A stretch of 13,411 nt of DNA. Source: Actinomycetota bacterium (GTDB taxonomy: Bacteria; Actinomycetota; Thermoleophilia; UBA2241). The first letter of the stretch is position 1. Every line of letters starts with the position of its first letter. The DNA lies in NCBI GenBank assembly GCA_003164655.1, contig PLTW01000167.1, positions 1 to 13,411 of the forward strand. Reading direction: 5' to 3'. The notes beneath the pieces are model-generated. The model made no database searches and had not been told where the DNA came from. It saw only the letters and a list, made by a program, of their open reading frames with translations. The translations under genes and the position numbers were made by a program. Positions 6,665 through 13,100 of this stretch are shown in pieces.

Positions 6665-7180
6665 CTACCCCTGCGCGCCGCCGAGCTCGACGGCCCACAG
6701 CCGATGGGGCAGCCCGGCCCACACGAGCTCGCTCTCCGGGCTCATGCCGAGCCGCCGGGCGACGGCCTCGGAGCGCGGGTTGTCGATATAGATGAGGCTG
6801 ACAACACGCCGCCGGCCGCGTCGGCAAGCGTAGTCGAGACAGGCGCGACCGGCCTCGGTCGCATACCCCTGACCCCAGTACGCATGGTGAAGATGGTAGC
6901 CCAGCTCGATCTCGCGGCCTGAGTCGAGCTCGCGCCAGACCAGACCCGCGCCGCCGATGACCTTACGGCTCTGCCTGAGCACCACGGCGCGCCGGCCGGT
7001 GCCGTCGCGGCCCATATACCCCATCTCCTCCGCGAGCCAGAGTCGCGCCCTTTCGCGGGTGAAGGGTTCCTTTACCCACCAGAACACGTCGGGGTCGGCG
7101 AGGATCTCAGCCACGTCGTCGAGATCGGCCGCTGTGTAGTCACGCACGGTGAGCCGCGGCGTGCGCAGGCGCAGGCTCAC
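6665..7180 (-). CDS. GNAT-family N-acetyltransferase (RimJ/RimL-like)
   Basis: This is a 171-residue acetyl-CoA-dependent acetyltransferase. It has the RimJ/RimL-type N-terminus LRTPRLTVRDYTAADLDDV. The acetyl-CoA-binding motif A lies in ELGYHLHHAYWGQGYATEA (residues 92-110), with the pyrophosphate loop WGQGYAT, and NPRSEAVARRLGM at 134-146 is motif B. The GTG start at 7180 overlaps the ftsY stop (GTGA), so translation is probably coupled to ftsY. The substrate is unknown: RimJ/RimL relatives modify ribosomal protein N-termini, but others act on small molecules or antibiotics. It lies where many genomes carry ylxM or nothing between ftsY and ffh. Confidence 0.88.
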   Translation of the reverse strand: MSLRLRTPRLTVRDYTAADLDDVAEILADPDVFWWVKEPFTRERARLWLAEEMGYMGRDGTGRRAVVLRQSRKVIGGAGLVWRELDSGREIELGYHLHHAYWGQGYATEAGRACLDYACRRGRRRVVSLIYIDNPRSEAVARRLGMSPESELVWAGLPHRLWAVELGGAQG

Positions 7181-8187
7181 GAGCCGGCCGGCGTTTCGTC
7201 GAGAAAGAGTGCCCGGGCGAACTCGTCGGGGTCGAACGGGCGCAGGTCTTCGAGCCTCTCCCCCACGCCGATCAGCTTGATGGGAATGCCCAGCTCCTCG
7301 CGGATGGCGATGACGATGCCGCCCTTGGCGCTGCCGTCGAGCTTGGTCAGCACGACGCCGGTCACAGCGACGGCCTCGGCGAACACCTGAGCCTGACGCA
7401 GGCCGTTCTGGCCCGTCGTCGCGTCGATCACCAGCAGGGTCTCGTGCGGCGCGCCGGGGATCTGTTTGCCGATCACGCGACGCACTTTGGCGAGCTCGTT
7501 CATGAGGTTCACCTGCGTATGCAGCCGTCCGGCGGTATCGACGATCACGACGCCGGCGCCACGCGACCGGGCGGCGGCGATGCCGTCGTAGACGACCGCC
7601 GCCGGATCGCTGCCGGGCGCCTGGCGGACGATCTCGCAGCCGACCCGCGAAGCCCACTCGGAGAGCTGCTCCACGGCGGCCGCCCGAAAGGTGTCGGCGG
7701 CGACCATGAGCGGCGTCTTGCCGAGCTCGGCCAGTCGGAAGGCGAGCTTGCCGATCGTGGTCGTCTTGCCCGTACCGTTGACGCCCACCACCAGAATCAC
7801 CGCGGGCTCTCCCGACACGTCGATCAGACGCTCGTCGGGGTCGTCGGGCTGCAGCAGGCGGGCGACGATCCCGGCCAGGCAGCCGAGCAGCTCGTCGCGA
7901 GACGTGAGGTGCTGCTCGGAGGCCTCGCGCTCGAGCTGCTCGACGATCCTGACCGTCGCCTCGACACCGACGTCGGCGAAGATCAGCGCCTCTTCGATCT
8001 GCTCCCAGAGGTCGTCGGTGATGCCGTCGAACAGGATCGTGCGAAAGTGCTCGCGCAACGCCCCGCCCGCCTTGCCGAGATTTTCGCGCAACCTGCCGAA
8101 CAGTCCGCGCCGCTCCTCGTCTTCGTGCTCGGCGGCGGCCGCCGGAAGGTCGCTCGACAGTCCTTTGAAGGCCTCGTGCCAGTCCAC
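7177..8187 (-). CDS. ftsY: Signal recognition particle receptor FtsY
   Basis: FtsY is the membrane-associated GTPase that docks the SRP-ribosome complex. The 336-residue protein has a short acidic N-terminal region (residues 15-30, AAAAEHEDEERRG), then the N domain and a G domain. The G domain has GVNGTGKT at 135-142, DTAGR at 217-221, TKLDGSAKGG from 281 and IGVGERLEDLRPF near 306-318. It lacks the long acidic A domain of E. coli FtsY, as is common outside the gammaproteobacteria. The GTG start at 8187 is one base past the smc stop (TGA at 8189-8191), and the end overlaps the acetyltransferase start, giving a tightly packed smc-ftsY-GNAT unit. Confidence 0.97.
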   Translation of the reverse strand: MDWHEAFKGLSSDLPAAAAEHEDEERRGLFGRLRENLGKAGGALREHFRTILFDGITDDLWEQIEEALIFADVGVEATVRIVEQLEREASEQHLTSRDELLGCLAGIVARLLQPDDPDERLIDVSGEPAVILVVGVNGTGKTTTIGKLAFRLAELGKTPLMVAADTFRAAAVEQLSEWASRVGCEIVRQAPGSDPAAVVYDGIAAARSRGAGVVIVDTAGRLHTQVNLMNELAKVRRVIGKQIPGAPHETLLVIDATTGQNGLRQAQVFAEAVAVTGVVLTKLDGSAKGGIVIAIREELGIPIKLIGVGERLEDLRPFDPDEFARALFLDETPAGS

Positions 8188-8188
8188 T

Positions 8189-9397
8189 TCAGGTCACTCC
8201 CGCCTCGTGATCGATCTCTTCCTCGGCCATGCGGGCGCTCACGACCTGCGACGTACCGTCGGCGCCCATGGTCACACCGTAGAGCAGGTCGGCTGCCTCC
8301 ATCGTGCGCTTCTGGTGAGTGATGATCAGAAACTGGGTCCTCGAACGGTAGTCGCGCACGAGCGACACGAACAGGCCGATGTTGATGTCGTCGAGCGCGG
8401 CTTCGACCTCGTCGAGGATGTAGAAGGGGCAGGTCTTCGACAGCAGGAGCGCCAACAGGAAGGCCAGCGCCACCAGCGAGCGCTCGCCGCCCGACAGCAG
8501 GGCCAGCTTGCGGCCCAGCTTGCGCGCCGGCTTGACTTCGATGGCGATGCCCGCGGGCTCGTCGCCGTCGCCGGCGACCGTCACCAGGCGGCCGTCGCCC
8601 CCCGGAAAGAGGATGCCCACCATGTGCGCGAAGTTGCCCTGGACCACGGCGAAGGTCTCGTCGAAGTCGGCCTCGATGCGCTGCGTGAGGTCGCTGATGA
8701 GCGACTCGGTGTCGTCGAGAGAGCGCTCCAGGTCGCGGCGCTGCTCGCGCAGGAACTCGACATGCTCCGACAGGCGCGCGCACTCCGCCTCGGCCAGAGG
8801 GTTGACCGGCCCGACGCCGTCGCGGCGGCGCTCGAGCCGCCCCAGGCGTTCGCGCAGGGCCGCCGCCTCGTCGTCGCTGCCCGGTCCCTCGAAGGCGCCG
8901 ATCTCGAGCGCCAGCGCGACCTCTTCGAAGCGCGTGGCCACTTCGGCGCGGCGCTCCTCGAGACGGGCGATGGCCACCTGGACCCCTCCCCGGCCCTCGC
9001 CCAGCTCGTCGATCTCATGGCGCAACGTCACCTCGTCTTCGGCCAGGCGCCGCGCCGCGACCCTGTCGCGCACGCGCCCCTCGGCCTCGGCCGCTTCGTC
9101 GCCGAGCCGGGCGATGAGCGGTTCGACGCCGGCCTGCAGCGCGACCAGCGCCGCAACCACGTCGGCGCAGGCCGCGGCGGCTCCCGGCACGCCTTCGAGT
9201 CTGGTCTCGACGTCGCGCAAGCGGGCGCGAGCGCTCTCGGCGCGCCGCTGCCCGCGGGCGCGCTCGTCGGCCGCGCGCTGCTCGGCGGCGACCGCCGCCT
9301 CGCGCCGCCGGGACTGCTCGAGGGTGGCGGCGGCCGCCTCGAGCGCGGCGGCGGCGGCGGCGCGGGCGGATGAGAAGCAGACGGAGGCGGCGCGCAC
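8189..9397 (-). CDS. smc: Chromosome segregation protein SMC, C-terminal fragment cut at a sequence junction
   Basis: Only about 400 of the roughly 1,150-1,200 residues usual for bacterial SMC are present: the distal part of the second coiled-coil arm and the C-terminal ATPase half. Visible are the ABC signature LSGGERSLVALAFL (near 8470-8510), Walker B FYILDEVEAALDD (near 8390-8440) and the switch histidine in ITHQKRTME. The N-terminal Walker A half, first arm and hinge are absent. The open frame runs to a GTG at 9397, with an in-frame TGA directly before it. The first residues (CFSSARAAAAAALEAAAA) do not look like coiled coil, so authentic SMC sequence probably ends around 9345-9370. SMC condenses and segregates chromosomes with ScpAB. 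The smc-ftsY pairing is conserved. The truncation is most likely an assembly artefact. Confidence 0.93.
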   Translation of the reverse strand: MRAASVCFSSARAAAAAALEAAAATLEQSRRREAAVAAEQRAADERARGQRRAESARARLRDVETRLEGVPGAAAACADVVAALVALQAGVEPLIARLGDEAAEAEGRVRDRVAARRLAEDEVTLRHEIDELGEGRGGVQVAIARLEERRAEVATRFEEVALALEIGAFEGPGSDDEAAALRERLGRLERRRDGVGPVNPLAEAECARLSEHVEFLREQRRDLERSLDDTESLISDLTQRIEADFDETFAVVQGNFAHMVGILFPGGDGRLVTVAGDGDEPAGIAIEVKPARKLGRKLALLSGGERSLVALAFLLALLLSKTCPFYILDEVEAALDDINIGLFVSLVRDYRSRTQFLIITHQKRTMEAADLLYGVTMGADGTSQVVSARMAEEEIDHEAGVT

Positions 9398-9400
9398 TCA
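9340..9400. other. Probable chimeric junction between two genomes
   Basis: Within about 60 bases the G+C-rich minus-strand smc coding sequence stops and lower-G+C sequence with a different codon style begins, reading on the plus strand. A GCG/GGC run (about 9345-9362) encodes poly-alanine on both strands and could provide the shared sequence that joined two assemblies. Both flanking genes are cut: smc lacks its N-terminal two thirds, and the plus-strand gene has only its C-terminus. No transposase, integrase, tRNA or flanking direct repeat is seen here. Confidence 0.75.
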
Positions 9401-9536
9401 GGCCCGGCAGCAGCTTGGCGCGCTGCCCAGTGCCGAAGGCCAATATAAATTGGATTGCTTTGCGCTGGAAGTGGGACGGAATCGCAGCGGCCAACGCATT
9501 TTTGACCGGGGGGCGGTGCCGGATAATCCGCCGTGA
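9366..9536 (+). CDS. C-terminal fragment of an unidentified protein
   Basis: This is an open plus-strand frame ending TGA at 9534-9536, whose last 57 or so residues look like real protein: a charged helical stretch (DEKQTEAARTQARQQLG), then YKLDCFALEVGRNRSGQRIF and a short tail. The upstream continuation of the frame is antisense to smc and is Ser/Arg-rich, so the true coding sequence appears only from about 9366. The start and most of the gene are missing at the junction. I do not recognise the family. It ends 8 bases from the convergent HDOD gene stop, an arrangement consistent with a real gene end. Confidence 0.5.
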   Translation, partial: ADEKQTEAARTQARQQLGALPSAEGQYKLDCFALEVGRNRSGQRIFDRGAVPDNPP

Positions 9537-9544
9537 GGCGGCGC

Positions 9545-10456
9545 CTATACCATGCCTTCGAGCATATTCGGTATTTGTTCGAGCGTGCGGGACAACGAGG
9601 CCTGGGCGATGGCGTTTTCACCTTCCCGGGCGTTGGGAAAGAGCACCTGGCAACCGGAGGCGGTGAAACACTCGGCCCGCGGGACGGCCACGCAATTGCC
9701 GCTGAACCCGATGTTTTCGCTGCGGACCAGCAAGTCGGCGATTTGCACCGCCGCAATCGTAGGCTGAAAATCATCAGCCATTTCCGGGCGATGGTGAAAC
9801 CGGGCGGACTTGATCATCAAATCCGGCAACCGGTGCATTTCCAGATATCGCGCGCCAAGTTCGGCATGGTCCATGCCAAGAATCTCATTTTCAAGTTGGA
9901 CCAGGTCGGTGGTGCCCAAAGCGGCCTGCCGGTGGATTTCGGTGAAATGTTCGGGGAAGGTCCAGGCCATGACGATTTTGCCCACATCATGCACCAAGCC
10001 GGCGACGTAATCGGACTCATCGGAGGCAAATTGCACGGCGGTGGTGACTTCGCGGGTGAGGAGAGCGGTGCCGATGCAGTGCCGCCAGAAATCGCGCCAA
10101 GGGAAATCGCACTGCTTGGTGAGCCGTTGGAAATCCTCAATGATGGGTGTCACCATCGCGAGTTGGCGGATTTGGCGGACGCCCAGATAGAAAACAGCTT
10201 CCTCGATGCTGTTGACCGGGGTGCTCAGGCCGTAGTAGACCGAGTTGACCAGGCGCAACAGTCGGGAGGTGAGACTGGGGTCACGCCGGATGATTTCCGC
10301 GATGTGCGCGGTGTACCGTTGCTCGGTGATTAGCAGTCCCTGCAAGGCCTTGTTGACAGAACTCAACGAAGGCAGGGAGGGACAGCGCGTCAATTGGTTC
10401 GCAATATTGGCGGTGCCAAGCCGGACGATATTTGATTTTATCAGTACTTCCACCAT
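9545..10456 (-). CDS. HDOD-domain signalling protein
   Basis: This 303-residue protein has an HDOD domain over about residues 20-225. N-terminal landmarks are IIRRDPSLTSRLLRLVNSVYYG (about 55-76) and IEEAVFYLGVRQIRQLAM (84-101). HDOD domains are relatives of HD phosphohydrolases that usually lost catalytic residues and act in signalling. Here His126, the pair His156-Asp157 in GLVHDVGK, and HHRPE at 221-225 are retained, so some metal binding is possible. The C-terminal 80 residues match nothing I recognise. No output domain (GGDEF, EAL, kinase) is fused. The ATG at 10456 has AGGG close upstream. It is divergent from the exported-protein gene across a 168-base gap. Target and ligand are unknown. 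Confidence 0.88.
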   Translation of the reverse strand: MVEVLIKSNIVRLGTANIANQLTRCPSLPSLSSVNKALQGLLITEQRYTAHIAEIIRRDPSLTSRLLRLVNSVYYGLSTPVNSIEEAVFYLGVRQIRQLAMVTPIIEDFQRLTKQCDFPWRDFWRHCIGTALLTREVTTAVQFASDESDYVAGLVHDVGKIVMAWTFPEHFTEIHRQAALGTTDLVQLENEILGMDHAELGARYLEMHRLPDLMIKSARFHHRPEMADDFQPTIAAVQIADLLVRSENIGFSGNCVAVPRAECFTASGCQVLFPNAREGENAIAQASLSRTLEQIPNMLEGMV

Positions 10457-10501
10457 AATCCCTGAATTCGGTCTTCCCCCTTATCGGCGCGCGGCGCAGG
10501 A

Positions 10502-10604
10502 ACTTAAATCATTGAAAAATAAATCTTAAGTCCAGGCAATCTTTGCCGATAAACGAACCACAGGGTCATCATTGCCGGCCCCCGATGATCGGGCAACCGC
10601 CGGC
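10502..10604. promoter_or_regulatory. Divergent intergenic region with two dyads
   Basis: The gap between the HDOD gene and the plus-strand operon (10457-10624) includes an AT-rich pocket unlike its surroundings. It contains ACTTAA-N18-TTAAGT (10502-10507 and 10526-10531), a perfect 6-bp inverted repeat. It also contains CCCGAT-G-ATCGGG (10581-10593), a perfect 13-base dyad flanked by GCCGGC at 10574-10579 and 10599-10604. These could be operator sites for one or both directions. I could not find a convincing -35/-10 pair. Confidence 0.3.
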
Positions 10605-10624
10605 CGCGATAAACTCTGGCGAAC

Positions 10625-11167
10625 TTGAACAAGTTATTTTGCAACCCGGATCGTTCTGGCCATTTCCGGGCCGTGACCGTCATTGTATTGACGGTGGCGG
10701 CCACTCTGGCGGTCGTGCCGACAGTGACCGGTACGTCGCCCTATCTCCCGACCGTCGGGCCGGCCCCTTTACGCTTTGAATCGGCCCCGGCAGTGGCTCC
10801 GGCTTGGAGGACTTTGAGGTTGACCATCAATGGCGGCCTGCCTCTCCCGGTGAGGGAAAACCCGCCGGCAGCCACCAATGACCCTGCCCTGAACACCGGG
10901 ACAACCAATGCCGTTCCGCAAATAGCTCAGCCCGCCCCCGCTCCAATCGGCAAACTGGATGCGGGTGCCGTCGTGGAATCCGTGATGTCGCCCCGGCTGC
11001 CGGGCGATTCCGTGGATCCCGTTTCCGCGCAAATGTTGATCGAATTCTTCAAGCCGGCCCCGGTGCGGACGAATTCGGCTGGGGCGTTTAATTCCGGGGC
11101 GATCAAATTCACCCCTCCGGCTCCGAAAGCCGGGCCGGAAAGCCGGTCGGCCAATAAAACCCCATAA
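10625..11167 (+). CDS. Small exported Pro/Ala-rich protein of unknown function
   Basis: This is a 180-residue protein with an N-terminal hydrophobic segment (VTVIVLTVAATLAVVPTVTG, about 17-36) that reads as a signal peptide or anchor. It is followed by YLPTVGPAPLRF, a low-complexity Pro/Ala/Thr/Asn linker (about 80-110), and a short more ordered patch (VSAQMLIEFFKP). I recognise no family. The start is uncertain: a TTG at 10625 gives a basic n-region, while a GTG at 10673 would begin at the hydrophobic segment; neither has a strong ribosome-binding site. The TAA is 12 bases before the TPR gene, so they are likely one operon. It probably works in the cell envelope with that protein (inference). 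Confidence 0.65.
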   Translation: MNKLFCNPDRSGHFRAVTVIVLTVAATLAVVPTVTGTSPYLPTVGPAPLRFESAPAVAPAWRTLRLTINGGLPLPVRENPPAATNDPALNTGTTNAVPQIAQPAPAPIGKLDAGAVVESVMSPRLPGDSVDPVSAQMLIEFFKPAPVRTNSAGAFNSGAIKFTPPAPKAGPESRSANKTP

Positions 11168-11179
11168 TCGAGCCTGCAT

Positions 11180-12583
11180 ATGATGCTCTCGTCCCTACGT
11201 CTTACCAGTGCCCCGGGGTGGGGTGCTGCCGGCCGGGGGTTGATCTTGGGTCTGACAATCAGCCTTCCGTTGCATCTCGGTGCCGCCCCGGCGGTGGAAG
11301 TTTCCTCCAATGCCCCGGCTCCAACCAGCCAGACCTCACCTGGGGCGGAGCCGGTCGCCGTGCAAACTAATCTCCCGGCCGCGGCGGACAAAGCGGTGTC
11401 AAGTTTGGAACCGGCCCCGGTGGATGCCAACACCCCGGATTCCAACGCCCCATCCTTGGTGGCCGGGGTGCCGGATGACAGCCCGGAAGGGCGGCTGGCC
11501 AATGCGCGCTATCTCGCCAAAACCGGCCAATTGGAGAAAGCCGAGCCCAAGCTCATCAGCTTGCTGACCAACAATGTTCCGGAGACGTTCCAGCAGACCG
11601 CCCTGTTTGAATTGGGGACGATTGTCCGGCAGGAGAATGATCTGCCCCGCGCCGTCACCATCAACGCCCAATTTCTAGACCGTTGGCCGAACGATCTGCG
11701 CGTTCCGGAAGTGCTCCTGCGGCAGGGCCAGATCTACCGGCAAATGGGTTTGAACAACCTGGCGCTGACCAAGTTTTACGCCGTGATGACGGCGGCCCTT
11801 TCCTTAAAAAGCGATCGGCCGGATTATTACCCCGGACTCGTGTTGGAGGCCCAGACGGAAATCGCCGACACCCACTATTTGACCGGCCGGTACAACGAAG
11901 CCGCCGACTATTATTCGCGCCTGCTCAAACTGGAAAATCCGGCGCTGAACCGGCCCCAGGTCCAGATGCGTTTGCTCCGGTCACTGACCTCCATCGGTCG
12001 CAATGAGGAAGCGGTGGGCCAGGCCCGGGATTTCCTCGCCCGCTTTCCCGACGCCCCCGATCAGCCCGAAGTGCGGTTCTATCTGGCCCAAGCGCTGAAG
12101 CAACTGAATCAAAACAACGAAGCCCTGCAACAAGTGTTGTTGCTCTTGCGGGAGGAAAAAGCGAAAATCAGCGAGCATCCGGATCGCTGGGCCTACTGGC
12201 AGCAACGCGCCGGCAATGAAGTGGCGAACCAGCTTTACCGCGAGGGAGATTACATGCGGGCGTTGGACATCTACATCAATCTGGCCCAGCTCGATCCCGC
12301 GCCCGTCTGGCAATTGCCGGTGAAGTATCAGATCGGCCTCACCTATGAACGCCTCCTCCAACCCCAAAAGGCCGCCGAGAACTACCGCGACATCCTCAAG
12401 TTTGAATCGATGCTGGACACCAATGCCACCCCGGGGCAGAAGGCCATCATCGATATGGCCCGCTGGCGGGTTGAATATTTGAATTGGGAAACCGGGGCGG
12501 AAGCCGCCAACCATTCCCTCATCAGTTCCATCGCGCCGCACAACCCCTCCGGAACCAACCGCCCCGCCGTTTCCACCCCATGA
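11180..12583 (+). CDS. Exported tetratricopeptide-repeat protein
   Basis: This 467-residue protein has a signal peptide (hydrophobic core about residues 20-31, likely cleavage after the AAPA region near 35-38). A disordered Pro/Ala/Ser/Asn linker runs to about residue 95. Next comes a helical-repeat region with TPR-like units: ANARYLAKTGQLEKAEPKL, LLRQGQIYRQMGLNNLAL, IADTHYLTGRYNEAADYYSR, FYLAQALKQLNQNNEALQQ, and QIGLTYERLLQPQKAAENY. TPRs mediate protein-protein contacts, so a periplasmic scaffold role like that of YbgF/BamD-type proteins is plausible but unproven. The ATG at 11180 is followed by a second ATG; I kept the first. The stop overlaps the next gene by ATGA. Confidence 0.85.
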   Translation: MMLSSLRLTSAPGWGAAGRGLILGLTISLPLHLGAAPAVEVSSNAPAPTSQTSPGAEPVAVQTNLPAAADKAVSSLEPAPVDANTPDSNAPSLVAGVPDDSPEGRLANARYLAKTGQLEKAEPKLISLLTNNVPETFQQTALFELGTIVRQENDLPRAVTINAQFLDRWPNDLRVPEVLLRQGQIYRQMGLNNLALTKFYAVMTAALSLKSDRPDYYPGLVLEAQTEIADTHYLTGRYNEAADYYSRLLKLENPALNRPQVQMRLLRSLTSIGRNEEAVGQARDFLARFPDAPDQPEVRFYLAQALKQLNQNNEALQQVLLLLREEKAKISEHPDRWAYWQQRAGNEVANQLYREGDYMRALDIYINLAQLDPAPVWQLPVKYQIGLTYERLLQPQKAAENYRDILKFESMLDTNATPGQKAIIDMARWRVEYLNWETGAEAANHSLISSIAPHNPSGTNRPAVSTP

Positions 12584-13020
12584 ACCCTCCCCCGGCCACG
12601 GAATTAACCGCCCGACTGATCTTGGAACTGCACTCCTTCCGCCGCCTCTGCGAAGAGGCCCTGGCCTTGGCCACCCAGGAAGGCCGGATCCTGGCCGGGA
12701 CCGACGACTACCTCCCCGGCGAATTCAATCAATGGAGAAAACGCTTGCTTCCCCAACTGGACTCGGCCTTAATTCAGTTTAGAACTCTGCGGCAGGGCCG
12801 GCGGCAAACCGTTTACCCGGAAGAAATTAACTCCCTGTTTCAGAACATTCAAAGCTTGTTGATGAAAGTGCTGCTGCGGGACCGCGAAAACCAGCAGGCG
12901 TTGCTCCGGCGCGGCTTGGTGCCGCCCCTGCATCTGCCGCCGGCCGGGGCCCAGCAACCGCATTTTGTCAGCACTTTGTACCAGCGCCATGCCCGGGACC
13001 GGGGTGCGGCCCCGGGGTGA
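12580..13020 (+). CDS. Small helical protein, possibly FlgN-like chaperone
   Basis: This is a 146-residue cytoplasmic protein with no signal peptide, predicted mostly helical. Two charged amphipathic stretches (about residues 8-70 and 80-112), including LILELHSFRRLCEEALALA and LFQNIQSLLMKVLLRDRENQ, are followed by a Pro-rich, likely disordered tail. Size, two-helix layout and the spacing of Leu and Glu resemble FlgN/FliT-type flagellar export chaperones. I have no decisive motif, so treat this as a guess. The ATG at 12580 overlaps the TPR stop by four bases (ATGA), showing translational coupling. An 80-base gap separates it from the response-regulator gene. Confidence 0.6.
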   Translation: MNPPPATELTARLILELHSFRRLCEEALALATQEGRILAGTDDYLPGEFNQWRKRLLPQLDSALIQFRTLRQGRRQTVYPEEINSLFQNIQSLLMKVLLRDRENQQALLRRGLVPPLHLPPAGAQQPHFVSTLYQRHARDRGAAPG

Positions 13021-13100
13021 GCCGGTGCGGTCCGTGTTGATGGGTCAAGCCGCCGTGAACAACCCCGGCTTGGGGCCCGGGCCGCCTTCGGATCTATCCT

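Noticed and set aside
5651..6922. 423-codon plus-strand open frame opposite ffh and the acetyltransferase
   Set aside because: Antisense shadow with no motif; Ffh is unmistakable on the minus strand.
5168..8187. Similar GTPase sequences in ffh and ftsY, as a possible recent duplication
   Set aside because: They are the ancient paralogous SRP GTPases and share the NG domain in all bacteria.
9345..9362. GCG/GGC run as a functional repeat or CRISPR-like element
   Set aside because: It is a short poly-alanine-coding run with no spacers or unit structure; more likely the low-complexity bridge at the join.
7691..9373. 560-codon plus-strand open frame opposite ftsY and smc
   Set aside because: Shadow of FtsY and SMC codons; it ends in poly-Gly/Ala from the GCG run and has no protein-like domain.
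13021..13100. Palindromic GC-rich stretch (GGCCCGGGCC region) before the response regulator as a terminator
   Set aside because: Short stems only, no T-tract, and the genes on both sides run the same way; no clear terminator structure.
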